Source: an uncultured Blautia sp.
Lineage (GTDB): Bacteria > Bacillota > Clostridia > Lachnospirales > Lachnospiraceae
NCBI RefSeq assembly: GCF_947654165.1
Contig: NZ_CANTKB010000018.1
Location: 9,343-73,342, forward strand
DNA length: 64,000 nt
Direction: 5' to 3'
Below, piece after piece: positions 51,974 to 61,197 of this stretch. The notes below the pieces were generated by a model, which worked only from the letters and a program-made list of their open reading frames with translations, was not told the DNA's origin and ran no database searches. Each line of letters begins with the position of its first letter. Position 1 is the first letter of the stretch. The position numbers and the translations under genes were made by a program.

Positions 51974-53254
51974 TTGAAAATTTTAATTGCACTGCTGGTA
52001 TTTTCTGTGATCGTACTGTTTCACGAGCTGGGACATTTTCTTCTGGCAAAGAGAAACGGGATCGCAGTTACGGAGTTTTCGTTGGGAATGGGACCGAGAC
52101 TTCTCTCCACAGAAAAAGGAGGAACCAGATACTCTCTGAAACTTTTTCCTATCGGAGGATCCTGTATGATGGTAGGGGAAGATGAGGAGGATGACAGCGA
52201 AGGGTCTTTTAATAAAGCGTCTGTATGGGCAAGAATATCAGTAGTTGCAGCAGGACCTATCTTTAACTTTATTCTGGCCTTTGTATTTGCTATGATCATT
52301 ACCAGTGTGGTGGGATATGACCCTGCAAGAGTGCTGCAGGTAACGGAAGGCTCTCCGGCAGCTCAGGCAGGACTGAAAGAAGGAGACGTGATCACGGAAT
52401 TTCAGGGAAAGCATATTTCCATAGGGCGTGATCTGGATTCGTACATGACTCTTCATGGTTTGCAGGATGAAGAAATTTCTCTGACCTATAAACGAGATGG
52501 GGAAAAGCATGATATTCAGTTTCAGGCAAACAGCGAAAACAGATATATGCTTGGCTTTACCTATTTATCGGAAGGAACACCGGAAATCACCCAGGTTATG
52601 TTAAACAGTGCCATGGCCAATGCCGGTGTGATGCCCGGGGATATCATCAGAGAAATCAATGGGAATGCTGTTGCAGACAGCCAGGAACTCCAGGCATATC
52701 TGCAGGAACATCCATTGGACGGCACGGAGATTACCCTTGGGATTGAAAGAGATGGAAAAGTAGAAACGCTTTCTGCAACTCCCCAGATGACCAAACGTGT
52801 GGATTCCGGATTTGTCTATAACATTTACCGGGAAAAGACAAATTTTCTCGGTGTAATGAAATACAGTGCGGTGGAGGTACGCTACTGGATTTCTACAACA
52901 GTAGAGAGCTTAATGATGCTCATAAAAGGACAATTTTCAGTAAATGACCTTTCCGGTCCGGTGGGAATCATAGACGTTATCGGAGATTCTTATGAAGAAG
53001 CAAAAAGTGAAGGAGCCGTGATGGTATGGATGCAGATGCTGTACTGGGCGATTTTGCTTTCTGCAAACCTGGGTGTTATGAATCTTCTTCCTATACCGGC
53101 ACTGGACGGAGGCAGGCTGGTATTCCTGCTCATTGAAGCAGTGAGAAAGAAACGATTGAATCCTGATGTGGAAGGAATGGTTCATTTTGCAGGTTTTGTA
53201 CTTTTAATGATGCTGATGGTGTTTGTAATGTTTAACGATTTCCGGAGATTATAA
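51974..53254 (+). CDS. rseP: RseP/RasP-type site-2 intramembrane protease
   Basis: 426 residues from a TTG start (AGGTGG five bases upstream, inside the dxr 3' end). Zinc site HELGH (His17, Glu18, His21) in the first helix and the second signature NLLPIPALDGGR near residue 375. Between them lie two PDZ-like units (about residues 120-200 and 205-275, each with a GV/GLxxGDxIxxxxG core). Cleaves membrane-anchored anti-sigma factors or leftover signal peptides. End of the housekeeping run; the FMN riboswitch promoter follows at once. Confidence 0.93.
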   Translation: MKILIALLVFSVIVLFHELGHFLLAKRNGIAVTEFSLGMGPRLLSTEKGGTRYSLKLFPIGGSCMMVGEDEEDDSEGSFNKASVWARISVVAAGPIFNFILAFVFAMIITSVVGYDPARVLQVTEGSPAAQAGLKEGDVITEFQGKHISIGRDLDSYMTLHGLQDEEISLTYKRDGEKHDIQFQANSENRYMLGFTYLSEGTPEITQVMLNSAMANAGVMPGDIIREINGNAVADSQELQAYLQEHPLDGTEITLGIERDGKVETLSATPQMTKRVDSGFVYNIYREKTNFLGVMKYSAVEVRYWISTTVESLMMLIKGQFSVNDLSGPVGIIDVIGDSYEEAKSEGAVMVWMQMLYWAILLSANLGVMNLLPIPALDGGRLVFLLIEAVRKKRLNPDVEGMVHFAGFVLLMMLMVFVMFNDFRRL

Positions 53255-53262
53255 AAAAATTC

Positions 53263-53291
53263 TTGCAAAAACTAAAGATGTGCCATATAAT
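53263..53291 (+). promoter_or_regulatory. Promoter of the ribU transcript
   Basis: TTGCAA (53263-53268), 17-base spacer, TATAAT (53286-53291). Confidence 0.75.
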
Positions 53292-53309
53292 AAAATTAAT
53301 AAAAGAAAA

Positions 53310-53417
53310 TTCTTCGGGGCGGGGCGTAATTCCCCACCGGCGGTATAGTCCGCGAGCGCAGATGCGTTGATTTGGTGTGATTCCAAAACCGACAGTATAG
53401 TCTGGATGAGAGAAGAA
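53310..53417 (+). ncRNA. FMN riboswitch (RFN element)
   Basis: Closing stem TTCTTC (53310-53315)/GAAGAA (53412-53417). Inside are the conserved GGGGCGGGGCGTAATTCCCC start, ACCGGCGGTATAGTC, GCGAGCG and the late CCGACAGTATAGTCTGGATG block. Binds flavin mononucleotide and controls riboflavin uptake by ribU. Confidence 0.97.
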
Positions 53418-53480
53418 AGATTCGTGATGGTTCCAGGATGTTTTTCATATTTTTTTATGAAAAACGGGAAAGCGGATATC

Positions 53481-53515
53481 AGCCCTGAGTTATACGCTCA
53501 GGGCTTTCTTATTTT
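53481..53515 (+). terminator. FMN riboswitch-controlled terminator
   Basis: AGCCCTGAG (53481-53489) pairs with CTCAGGGCT (53497-53505), followed by TTCTTATTTT. An upstream hairpin GTTTTTCAT/ATGAAAAAC (~53439-53466) is probably part of the switching region. 53516-53615 holds only the remaining leader with the ribU RBS. Confidence 0.88.
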
Positions 53516-53615
53516 GCAGAAAGGTTCATAGATATACAGGGACATTGCAGAATCTACATTCAAAACGTAAGGATTTCCTTTTATATCAATGCTATATCAA
53601 AAGGAGAGGACGAAT

Positions 53616-54251
53616 ATGAGTGAACAAGTATTGAAAAAAATGGATGCAGCACAGAAAAGCAGGAGCAAGGTGAGGACTATTGCCCAGGTGGCAATGTTAG
53701 GAGCGATCTCAACGGTTTTGATGCTGTTTGAGTTTCCACTTCCGTTTCTGGCACCGCCGTTCTATGAGTTGGACTTCAGCGAGGTTCCGGTGCTGATCGG
53801 AGCATTTGCCATGGGACCTGCAGCGGGAATCGCCATTGAGGCTGTGAAGATTTTGCTGAATTTTGTATTAAACGGAACTATTACCGCTGGTGTGGGGGAA
53901 GTGGCAAATTTTATTTTCGGATGTGCCTTTTTGCTTCCTGCGTCTTTTCTCTATCGGAGAAAAAAAACAAGAAAAAATGCGGTGATCGGTATGATGGCAG
54001 GTACGGTGCTTATGACGGTCTTAGCATGTATCATCAATGCTTTTGTACTGCTTCCTGCATACGGAGCAGCCTTTGGAATGCCGGTTCAGGCTTTTGTAGA
54101 AATGGGAACCCAGATCAACGGAGCCATTGACAGTTTGTTTATGTTTGCAGTTCTGGCAGTGGGACCTTTCAATCTTCTGAAGGGTATTCTTGTTTCTGGC
54201 ATTGTATTATTGCTTTATAAGAGAATCCGTGTGATATTGAGAGATAGGTAA
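53616..54251 (+). CDS. ribU: RibU, riboflavin-binding subunit of an ECF transporter
   Basis: 211 residues, about six membrane helices. The EFPLPFLAPPFYELDFSEVP segment, then GAFAMGPAAGIAIEAVKIL and GEVANFIFGCAFLLPAS are the RibU family pattern. Imports riboflavin together with the shared ECF ATPase/T module, not in this window. Position directly under the FMN riboswitch supports the assignment. ATG 53616 (AGGAGAGGA upstream) is favoured over ATG 53589. Confidence 0.94.
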   Translation: MSEQVLKKMDAAQKSRSKVRTIAQVAMLGAISTVLMLFEFPLPFLAPPFYELDFSEVPVLIGAFAMGPAAGIAIEAVKILLNFVLNGTITAGVGEVANFIFGCAFLLPASFLYRRKKTRKNAVIGMMAGTVLMTVLACIINAFVLLPAYGAAFGMPVQAFVEMGTQINGAIDSLFMFAVLAVGPFNLLKGILVSGIVLLLYKRIRVILRDR

Positions 54252-54260
54252 AAGAAAAGA

Positions 54261-54304
54261 AAGCTCCATAGGTCGGGAAAACAGAATCCGGCTTATGGGG
54301 CTTT
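54261..54304 (+). terminator. Terminator after ribU
   Basis: AGCTCCATA (54261-54269) pairs with TATGGGGCT (54293-54301) with one G-T pair; inner CGG/CCG; then TTTT. Confidence 0.78.
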
Positions 54305-54342
54305 TGTGATGTATAAAAGCAGGTCTATGCGTATGTTATTGT

Positions 54343-54945
54343 CTAATTCAGTGTTTTGTCTGCAAGTTCATCGATCTCCTGGCGGAATTCAGAGGTGGAT
54401 ACGATCAGAAATTTTGCGGGTTTCCCTGTATGGTTTTCCCAACGGTGTCCAATCTCATTTGGATAGTACAAGGTATCACCTGGTTCCAATATATAGCTGC
54501 CTACCTGCTCCAGGTAGAAGGTAATGCTGCCTTCCAAGAGAAAAACAAATTCTTCTCCTCCATGATAATAATAATCTCCGGAATCGGTTCCGGCAGGCAT
54601 ATCAATGATTCCTCCCCACATCCGGCTGTCTCCTTTTGTAATGAGAGATTCCAGGATAGATTCCTGATTGTTGGTATTTCTTACAAAAGAGGTGCGTTCA
54701 TTTTTTCGTACAAGTTTCACCCGGTCGCTGTCATCTTGAATAAAAAGAGCAGAGATAGGAAAGTTAAGTGATTCGCATAAAGAATAGACACTTACAAGAT
54801 TTGGAGAGGTTTTTCCGGTTTCGATCTGACTGATGGTTCCTGAAGCGACTCCTGATTTTACGGAGAGTTCGCGGATGGAAAGTCCGAGTGCTATTCTTCT
54901 GCTTTTCAATAAAAAGCCAATTCTGGAAAGATTCAGTTTTGACAT
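54343..54945 (-). CDS. XRE-family regulator with C-terminal cupin domain
   Basis: 200 residues. HTH at residues ~8-64 (IGFLLKSRRIALGLSIRELS, SGVASGTISQIETGKTSPN) followed by a cupin barrel at ~105-190 (YYYHGGEEFVFLLEGSITFYL, split at the turn, and LEPGDTLYYPNEIGHRWEN). Such PuuR/SutR-like proteins sense a small ligand in the cupin and bind promoters nearby. It diverges from the BMP/ABC nucleoside uptake operon, whose promoter carries a perfect palindrome, so that operon is the likely target. Confidence 0.92.
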   Translation of the reverse strand: MSKLNLSRIGFLLKSRRIALGLSIRELSVKSGVASGTISQIETGKTSPNLVSVYSLCESLNFPISALFIQDDSDRVKLVRKNERTSFVRNTNNQESILESLITKGDSRMWGGIIDMPAGTDSGDYYYHGGEEFVFLLEGSITFYLEQVGSYILEPGDTLYYPNEIGHRWENHTGKPAKFLIVSTSEFRQEIDELADKTLN

Positions 54946-54977
54946 AATGATCCCCTTTGTTTGTTATTCTGTCCTCT

Positions 54978-55006
54978 ATGATAGCACAGAAAAAAAGATT
55001 TGTCAT
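54978..55006 (-). promoter_or_regulatory. Promoter of the XRE-cupin regulator
   Basis: Minus strand ATGACA (55001-55006), 17-base spacer, TATCAT (54978-54983). Confidence 0.6.
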
Positions 55007-55025
55007 GAAAAAAAACAAGTTGTAA

Positions 55026-55054
55026 TTGACAAAAGGATATTTGTTCATTATAAT
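55026..55054 (+). promoter_or_regulatory. Consensus promoter of the nucleoside uptake operon
   Basis: TTGACA (55026-55031), 17-base spacer, TATAAT (55049-55054): full consensus match. Confidence 0.88.
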
Positions 55055-55058
55055 GAAC
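55043..55058. promoter_or_regulatory. Perfect 16-bp palindrome over the -10 box, probable operator
   Basis: GTTCATTA/TAATGAAC with no spacer, covering the -10 box of the BMP operon promoter. Repressor binding here would block RNA polymerase; the divergently encoded XRE-cupin protein is the natural candidate. Confidence 0.6.
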
Positions 55059-55097
55059 GAGAAATGAGGATTATAGTGTAGTGAAGGAGAGAACATC

Positions 55098-56117
55098 ATG
55101 AAAAAACTTTTAGCTGCAATGTTATGCGGAATTTTCGTAACAGGAGCTTTTGCCGGATGTGGCAATCAGCAGACAGAAGAGAAAGAAACAGAGGCAAAAG
55201 ATGAAACACTGAAGGTAGCTCTTTGTGTTACCGGTTCAGTCAATGATATGGGATGGTGTCAGTCTGCGTACGAGGGTCTGAAACTGGTAGAAGAAGAACT
55301 GGGATGTGAAGTTGCCTATACAGAAAATGTGCTGGCGGCTGATATGACTTCTGCATTTACAGAATATGCTTCCAATGATTATGATGTAGTGATCGGGCAT
55401 GGTTTTCAGTTTGGTGATCCTGCATTAGAAGTAGGTGAATTGTATCCGGATACAAAATTTATCTGTATTGAATCAGATGTATCCGCAGAAAATGTTGCAT
55501 CCTATGTGATGAAATGTGAAGAAACCGGATATCTTCAGGGGATGCTTGCAGCAGGGATGTCTCAGACAGGAAATATTGGATTTATCGGATCGGTGCAGGG
55601 TGCATCTCTTGTCAAGATCATGAACGGATATGAAGATGGGGCAAAAGAAGTAAATCCGGAAATCAAATATCAGACAGCCTGGACCGGATCTTTTACAGAT
55701 ACTGCGTTGGCAAAAGAAGCAGCGCAGGCAATGATTGACGGTGGGGCAGATGTTATCGGACATTGTGCAAATGAATCCGGTACAGGAGCGTTAAATGCAG
55801 CACAGGATGCAGGATTGTTTGCAACAGGTGACTCTTATGACCAGAGTTCTCTTGCTGAAGATGCAGTTCTTTCTTCTGCTGTTTATCATGTTCCGGAACT
55901 GATCAAAACAGCCGTTACCGATATTAAAGAAGGTGTCTTTAAAGGAGAAGTGAAGGAACTGGGAATGGCGGAAGGCATTGTAGAATTAGTTTATAACAAA
56001 GCAATGGAAGATAAGATTCCGACAGAAGTAAAAGAACTGGTAGATGCAAAAGAAGCTGCGATCAAAGACGGAAGTTTCAAGGTTCCATGTGATACAAAGG
56101 ACAGAGCAGGAAAGTAA
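55098..56117 (+). CDS. BMP-family nucleoside/purine-binding lipoprotein
   Basis: 339 residues. Signal peptide with lipobox FAGC (Cys21) places it on the outer face of the membrane. The BMP domain begins KVALCVTGSVNDMGWCQSAY and contains VIGHGFQFGDPALEVGELYP and ADVIGHCANESGTGALNAAQ. BMP proteins (Med/TmpC/NupN) bind purine nucleosides for the ABC importer encoded downstream. A terminator-like hairpin between this gene and the ATPase gene would keep the binding protein in excess. Confidence 0.93.
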   Translation: MKKLLAAMLCGIFVTGAFAGCGNQQTEEKETEAKDETLKVALCVTGSVNDMGWCQSAYEGLKLVEEELGCEVAYTENVLAADMTSAFTEYASNDYDVVIGHGFQFGDPALEVGELYPDTKFICIESDVSAENVASYVMKCEETGYLQGMLAAGMSQTGNIGFIGSVQGASLVKIMNGYEDGAKEVNPEIKYQTAWTGSFTDTALAKEAAQAMIDGGADVIGHCANESGTGALNAAQDAGLFATGDSYDQSSLAEDAVLSSAVYHVPELIKTAVTDIKEGVFKGEVKELGMAEGIVELVYNKAMEDKIPTEVKELVDAKEAAIKDGSFKVPCDTKDRAGK

Positions 56118-56146
56118 TCAGGAACAGAACTACATAGAAAGTATAC

Positions 56147-56190
56147 GGGCAGGACAATAGGAGCGAAATTTTATTGGACCTGCCTGTTTT
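56147..56190 (+). terminator. Intercistronic hairpin, partial terminator
   Basis: GGCAGG (56148-56153) with CCTGCC (56179-56184), extended by an inner CAATA/TATTG pairing, and a short TTTT (56187-56190). Weak T-tract suggests partial termination between the binding protein and its transporter. Confidence 0.6.
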
Positions 56191-56205
56191 AAAGGAGCCT
56201 TCAAT

Positions 56206-57732
56206 ATGATGAATGTATTAGAGATGAAGCATATAGGAAAAAAATTTTCCGGTGTCTATGCCAACGAAAAGATTGATTTCTCTGTGGCAAAAGGAGAAAT
56301 CCATGCATTGCTGGGGGAAAACGGCGCAGGAAAAACAACATTAATGAATATTTTATTCGGTATTTATTCTGCGGACGAAGGAGAGATCTTCTGGAAAGGC
56401 AGACAGGTGCATTTTCATTCACCAAAAGATGCCATTGCAGAAGGAATCGGGATGGTTCACCAGCACTTTTCTCTGGTAAATAAAATGACGGTTCTCGACA
56501 ATGTGATCTTGGGACTGGAAAAGCAGGGATTTATCCTGGATCGTAAAAATGCAAAAAAAAGACTGGAAGATTTAGCGGAACGATATGGTCTGCAGGTGGA
56601 TCCGGATGCCAGAATCCGTGATCTGACCGTGGGACAGCAGCAGAGAGTTGAAATCCTGAAAGCACTCTACAGAAATGTAGAACTCTTGATTTTGGATGAA
56701 CCAACAGGCGTACTTACACCTAGAGAAACAGAGAAATTTTTTTTCGTGCTTCAAAAATTGAAGGCAGAGGGATATGCTGTGATCATCATTACCCATCGCA
56801 TGAGCGAAATCATGAGTGTCAGTGACCGGGTAACCATTTTGAGAGATGGAAAAAAAGTAAAAGATCTGGTCACAAAGGATACTAATCCCACAGAATTATC
56901 TAATTATATGATTGGAAGACCGTTGGAGTATAACTTTGAAGTAAAAGAAACAGATCGGAAAGAAACAGCATTACAGCTAAAAGATATTACTGTAAAAAAA
57001 GGACATAAAAAACCTGTTCTGGATCAGATCAATCTGGAAGTTTACAAAGGGGAAATCCTGGGAATTGCAGGAGTAGACGGAAACGGACAAAAAGAACTGG
57101 CAGAAGTGATCGCAGGTATTCGAAAAAGTTCCAAGGGGAAGATTCGCTACATGGGAGAGGAGATCAATTCCTGGAAGATCAAAGAACGATTTGAAAAAGG
57201 AATTTCCTATATTTCAGATGACCGACACAGAGACGGATTGGTGTTGGATATGAATGTGGAAGAAAACCTGATTTTACGACAGTACGACAAAAAGCCGTTT
57301 ATAAAAAACGGTATTTTTCAGAAAAAAGCCATCAAAGAAAATGCAGAAAAAGCGATTGAAAAGTATCGTATAAAAACATCGGGAAATCAGTCTGGCGAAA
57401 CACCTGTGAAATTCATGTCAGGCGGAAACCAGCAGAAAGTGATCCTTGCCAGAGAAATCACAGAACATTCAAAATTGATTATCGCAAATCAGCCTACAAG
57501 AGGATTAGATATTGGGGCAACGCAGTTTGTTCGTCAGGTCTGGATGGATCAGAGAAATGCAGGAAAAAGTGTGATACTGATTTCAGCAGATCTGGAAGAG
57601 ATCATGCAGCTTTCTGACAGGGTGGCAGTTATGTTTGGCGGAAAAATCGTAGGTGTACTGAAAAAAGAAGAAATCGAGATGGATCAGTTGGGTCTTTTGA
57701 TGGGTGGTATTACGAAGGAGGAGACAGCATAA
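56206..57732 (+). CDS. Nucleoside ABC importer, double ATP-binding subunit
   Basis: 508 residues with two ABC cassettes, as in YufO/NupO and sugar-type importers. First cassette: Walker A GENGAGKTT (~residues 38-46), LTVGQQQRVEILKAL, LLILDEPTGVLTP. Second: degenerate Walker A region GVDGNGQKEL, FMSGGNQQKVILAREI signature and the LIIANQPTRGLDIGA Walker B. Only the first site is a complete Walker A, normal for this group. Overlaps the first permease gene by one base (stop/start). Confidence 0.94.
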   Translation: MMNVLEMKHIGKKFSGVYANEKIDFSVAKGEIHALLGENGAGKTTLMNILFGIYSADEGEIFWKGRQVHFHSPKDAIAEGIGMVHQHFSLVNKMTVLDNVILGLEKQGFILDRKNAKKRLEDLAERYGLQVDPDARIRDLTVGQQQRVEILKALYRNVELLILDEPTGVLTPRETEKFFFVLQKLKAEGYAVIIITHRMSEIMSVSDRVTILRDGKKVKDLVTKDTNPTELSNYMIGRPLEYNFEVKETDRKETALQLKDITVKKGHKKPVLDQINLEVYKGEILGIAGVDGNGQKELAEVIAGIRKSSKGKIRYMGEEINSWKIKERFEKGISYISDDRHRDGLVLDMNVEENLILRQYDKKPFIKNGIFQKKAIKENAEKAIEKYRIKTSGNQSGETPVKFMSGGNQQKVILAREITEHSKLIIANQPTRGLDIGATQFVRQVWMDQRNAGKSVILISADLEEIMQLSDRVAVMFGGKIVGVLKKEEIEMDQLGLLMGGITKEETA

Positions 57733-58766
57733 TGGAAAGTAGAAAAAAATATCTGGATCTTGTCTGGATCGCACTATCAGCCATCATAATGGGTACCATT
57801 TTGATTTTGCTCTGTGGTGCAAATCCTCTGGACGCATACGCTATGTTTTTGGGTGGTATATTCGGCAATATAAATGGATTTTGTGAGATTTTTGTAAAGG
57901 CCACCCCATTGATCCTTACCGGTCTTGGGTGTGCGGTTGCATTTCGTACCGGATTTTTCAATATTGGAGCAGAAGGACAGTTTTATGTCGGTGCCATTGC
58001 CGCGGCTATGGTTTCATTAAATCTTACACAGGTCCCGGGCGGACTCCGCATTGTGCTTTCTATCATAGCAGGATTTCTCTTCGGAGGGATCTGGGCATTG
58101 ATCGCAGCAATTATGAAATCAAAATTTGGCATATCAGAGATCATTGTAACCATCATGCTGAATTATATTGCCATCAACATTCTCGGGATCGCAGTTCGTA
58201 CGTTCTTAATGGATCCGGCAGGATCGGTTCCCCAGTCTGCAAGAATTGACAGAGAAGCTACGTTTTCTTATCTGATGCCTCCGACTACCTTGCATGGAGG
58301 GATTTTTGTTGCTGTAGCAGCCGTGGTACTCATTTGGATACTCATGGAAAAAACAAAGTTTGGTTATGAGATGAAAGTAGTGGGAATGAACAGACATGGT
58401 GCTGCCTGCAATGGGATTTCCGTCATGAAAAATATTGTACTTTCTGCTTTTTTAAGTGGCGGACTTGCCGGAATTGCAGGTGTGATCGAAGTGCTGGCAG
58501 TTCAGAAAAAGCTGATAGAAGGAATCTCTTCGGATTGTGGTTATACAGCAGTTTTAATTGCGCTGATCGCCGGGAATCGTCCATGGGGTGTGTTGGCAGC
58601 GGCATTAGCCTTTGCTGCTATGCAGATCGGAGCGAATTCTATGCAGAGACAGCTTGGTGTTCCGTCTGCGCTTGTCAGCATTTTGATCGGATTTGTGGTA
58701 CTCCTTATTTTGGGTAGAAAGGTGTTCCACCTGCCGCTGTTAAGAAGAAAAAGCAAGGAGGTATAA
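57732..58766 (+). CDS. Nucleoside ABC importer permease 1
   Basis: 344 residues, about nine to ten membrane helices, YufP/NupP type of the BPD_transp_2 family. Recognisable parts: FNIGAEGQFYVGAIAAAMVSL, split after the loop, KFGISEIIVTIMLNYIAINI and the coupling segment GMNRHGAACNGISV. Forms the channel with the next permease. Start codon overlaps the ATPase stop (TAATG). Confidence 0.93.
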   Translation: MESRKKYLDLVWIALSAIIMGTILILLCGANPLDAYAMFLGGIFGNINGFCEIFVKATPLILTGLGCAVAFRTGFFNIGAEGQFYVGAIAAAMVSLNLTQVPGGLRIVLSIIAGFLFGGIWALIAAIMKSKFGISEIIVTIMLNYIAINILGIAVRTFLMDPAGSVPQSARIDREATFSYLMPPTTLHGGIFVAVAAVVLIWILMEKTKFGYEMKVVGMNRHGAACNGISVMKNIVLSAFLSGGLAGIAGVIEVLAVQKKLIEGISSDCGYTAVLIALIAGNRPWGVLAAALAFAAMQIGANSMQRQLGVPSALVSILIGFVVLLILGRKVFHLPLLRRKSKEV

Positions 58767-58768
58767 GA

Positions 58769-59710
58769 ATGCTGGAACAAATTTTTACACTTACATTTTT
58801 TACTGCATTTTTAGCAGCAGCCGTGAGAATGGCAGTTCCTCTTATTTATGCTGCTCTTGGAGAAGTGTTCCTGGAAAAAACAGGGATTTTGAACATAGGT
58901 CTGGAAGGTGTGATGCTGGGAGGTGCGTTTGCCTCATTTGCAGGAGCATTCTACAGCGATAGTCTGTTTGTGGGGGTACTGTGCGGGATGCTGGGAGGGT
59001 GTCTGGTCAGTCTCATTCATGGATTTTTATGCATTAAGCTGTTCCAGGATCAGTCTGTCAGCGGTATTGCTCTTAATATTTTTATGTTGGGTGTTACCAG
59101 TTTTGGATATAAGTTAATGTCAGCAGGAGAATCTTATCAGCAGATTGAAACATTGAAACCGGTTAAGATCCCCGTACTCAGCAGTATTCCGCTTGTCGGG
59201 GAAGCCTTTTTTAATCAGGATATTCTGACGTATCTGGTGTTCGTTCTTGTGATTCTTGCATCCGTATTTTATAGAAAAACATCATCTGGACTGGCGTTTT
59301 CATCTATTGGTGAAAATCCTCAGTCTGCAGATGCGGCAGGTATTTCGGTATATGGTCATCAGTGGGCTGCCATCGTAGTGAACGGCGTGCTGGGCGGTAT
59401 TGGCGGTGCCGTTCTGGTGCTGGTACAGCTTGGTAAATTTTCTGAAAACATGATTTCCGGACGCGGATACATTGCACTTGCAGCAGTGATTCTGGGCAGA
59501 TATACACCTCTTGGGGCTTTGGGAGCTGCTTTTGTGTTCGGTGGTGCCAATGCGCTTCAGATCCGGTTGCAGGCCATGGGAGTTCCGCTTCCGACGCAGG
59601 CACTGGCAATGCTTCCGTATATGATAACCCTGCTGACCCTGCTGTTTTCTATCGGTAAAAACAATCAGCCTGAGAAACTAGGAAAACCATATATCCGTGG
59701 TTCCAGATAA
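58769..59710 (+). CDS. Nucleoside ABC importer permease 2
   Basis: 313 residues, about eight to nine membrane helices, YufQ/NupQ type. Typical segments: VFLEKTGILNIGLEGVMLGG, QDQSVSGIALNIFMLGVTS, and the coupling segment AFSSIGENPQSADAAGISVY. Two bases after permease 1. Together with the BMP protein and double ATPase it makes a complete importer for a purine nucleoside or base. Confidence 0.93.
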   Translation: MLEQIFTLTFFTAFLAAAVRMAVPLIYAALGEVFLEKTGILNIGLEGVMLGGAFASFAGAFYSDSLFVGVLCGMLGGCLVSLIHGFLCIKLFQDQSVSGIALNIFMLGVTSFGYKLMSAGESYQQIETLKPVKIPVLSSIPLVGEAFFNQDILTYLVFVLVILASVFYRKTSSGLAFSSIGENPQSADAAGISVYGHQWAAIVVNGVLGGIGGAVLVLVQLGKFSENMISGRGYIALAAVILGRYTPLGALGAAFVFGGANALQIRLQAMGVPLPTQALAMLPYMITLLTLLFSIGKNNQPEKLGKPYIRGSR

Positions 59711-59737
59711 GATATTTTTAAGTTCGGAGGAAAAAAT

Positions 59738-61123
59738 ATGAGTAAGATTTTAATAAAAAATGCAAAAGCAATTGTAACCTGTAACGCCAAAGATGAAGTG
59801 TTTTATGATTCGGATCTGTTGATCGACGGAGTAAAAATCTCTGCGATCGGTAAAAATCTGAGCGCAGAGGATGCAGAAGTGATCGATGGAACAGGAAAAT
59901 TTGTATATCCTGGAATGATAAATACACATCATCACTTTTTTCAGACCTTTGTACGAAATCTGATTACCATTGATTATCCACATCTGACGGTTATGGATTG
60001 GATAGATAAAATTTATCGTATTTTCCAGAAAATCGATGATCAGGTTATTTATTATTCTTCATTGACAGCCATGGCAGACTTATTAAAACATGGATGTACC
60101 ACAGCATTTGATCATCAGTATTGTTATACAACGGCAACCGGAAAAAGGCCGGTTGACCGTCAGATGGAAGCAGCAGCACAGTTGGGGATTCGGTATCATG
60201 CAGGACGTGGAGGCAATACACTTCCAAGAGAAGAAGGAAGTTCTATTCCGGCAGCTATGGTAGAAACAACAGAAGCGTTCATCCGGGATTGCGAGCGATT
60301 GATCGATCAATATCACGATGCATCTCCATATTCTATGAGTCAGATCGTGGTATCGCCATGTCAGCCGATCAACTGTTACAGAGATACATTTGTAGAATCT
60401 GTAAAGCTCGCAAGAGATAAAGGGGTTCGTCTGCATACGCATCTTGGAGAAGGTGAAAGTGAAGGAATCCGGGAACGCTATGGAATGCGTACACTGGACT
60501 GGTGTGAGGAGATTGGATTTATCGGAGAAGATGTTTTCTATGCCCATGCATGGGAATTAAATCAGGAAGAATATGAGAAGATCGCAAAGACAGGAACAGG
60601 AATCTCACATTGTCCGGCACCGGCAGTGCTGGGTGGCTTCCCGATCCTGGACATCAAACGCCTTCAGGAAATGGGAATCCTGGTAAGTCTTGGATGCGAT
60701 GGCTCTGCTACAAATGACAGCTCCAACGAATTAGATGCATTGCGTATGGCATATCTGATGCAGGCCTATTATACCAAAGAAAGAAAAGGAAGCGTTTCTG
60801 CTTATGATATGTTAAAAGTAGCAACCATCAATGGTGCAAAAACACTGGGAAGGATGGATCTTGGCTCTCTGGAACCGGAAAAAGGAGCAGACTTATTTAT
60901 GATCGATACGCGCAGTCTGGAATTTACGGGAGCAGTACATGATCCGAAAAACCTTCTTGCAAGAACCGGTGTCACAGGACCGGTGTGGATGACCATAGTA
61001 AACGGAAAAATCGTATATGCAGACGGACATTTAACCGGAGTGGACGAAGAGAAACTTGCCCGGGAGGGAGAAGAAGTCTGCACAAAAGTATTGAGAAATC
61101 AGTTTCCGGATTATTGGAAGTAA
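59738..61123 (+). CDS. 8-oxoguanine deaminase-like amidohydrolase
   Basis: 461 residues of the ATZ/TRZ-SsnA group of amidohydrolases, resembling bacterial 8-oxoguanine deaminase. Metal ligands: NTHHHFFQTF near residue 67, LHTHLGEGESE, FYAHAWELN and GCDGSATNDSSN. Enzymes of this group deaminate purine-like rings (8-oxoguanine to urate, or related). Being the last gene of a nucleoside/purine import operon, it likely acts on the imported compound. Which purine is not decided by sequence alone. Confidence 0.86.
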   Translation: MSKILIKNAKAIVTCNAKDEVFYDSDLLIDGVKISAIGKNLSAEDAEVIDGTGKFVYPGMINTHHHFFQTFVRNLITIDYPHLTVMDWIDKIYRIFQKIDDQVIYYSSLTAMADLLKHGCTTAFDHQYCYTTATGKRPVDRQMEAAAQLGIRYHAGRGGNTLPREEGSSIPAAMVETTEAFIRDCERLIDQYHDASPYSMSQIVVSPCQPINCYRDTFVESVKLARDKGVRLHTHLGEGESEGIRERYGMRTLDWCEEIGFIGEDVFYAHAWELNQEEYEKIAKTGTGISHCPAPAVLGGFPILDIKRLQEMGILVSLGCDGSATNDSSNELDALRMAYLMQAYYTKERKGSVSAYDMLKVATINGAKTLGRMDLGSLEPEKGADLFMIDTRSLEFTGAVHDPKNLLARTGVTGPVWMTIVNGKIVYADGHLTGVDEEKLAREGEEVCTKVLRNQFPDYWK

Positions 61124-61135
61124 GACAAAAAGCAA

Positions 61136-61197
61136 AGACCGCAAGGCTGCCGCAAGATGCTACATGACCGCGGAACGCCTGAGCGGTCTGTTTTTTT
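61136..61197 (+). terminator. Terminator after the purine operon
   Basis: AGACCGC (61136-61142) pairs with GCGGTCT (61183-61189), then G and seven T. The loop region has further internal pairing. Confidence 0.85.
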
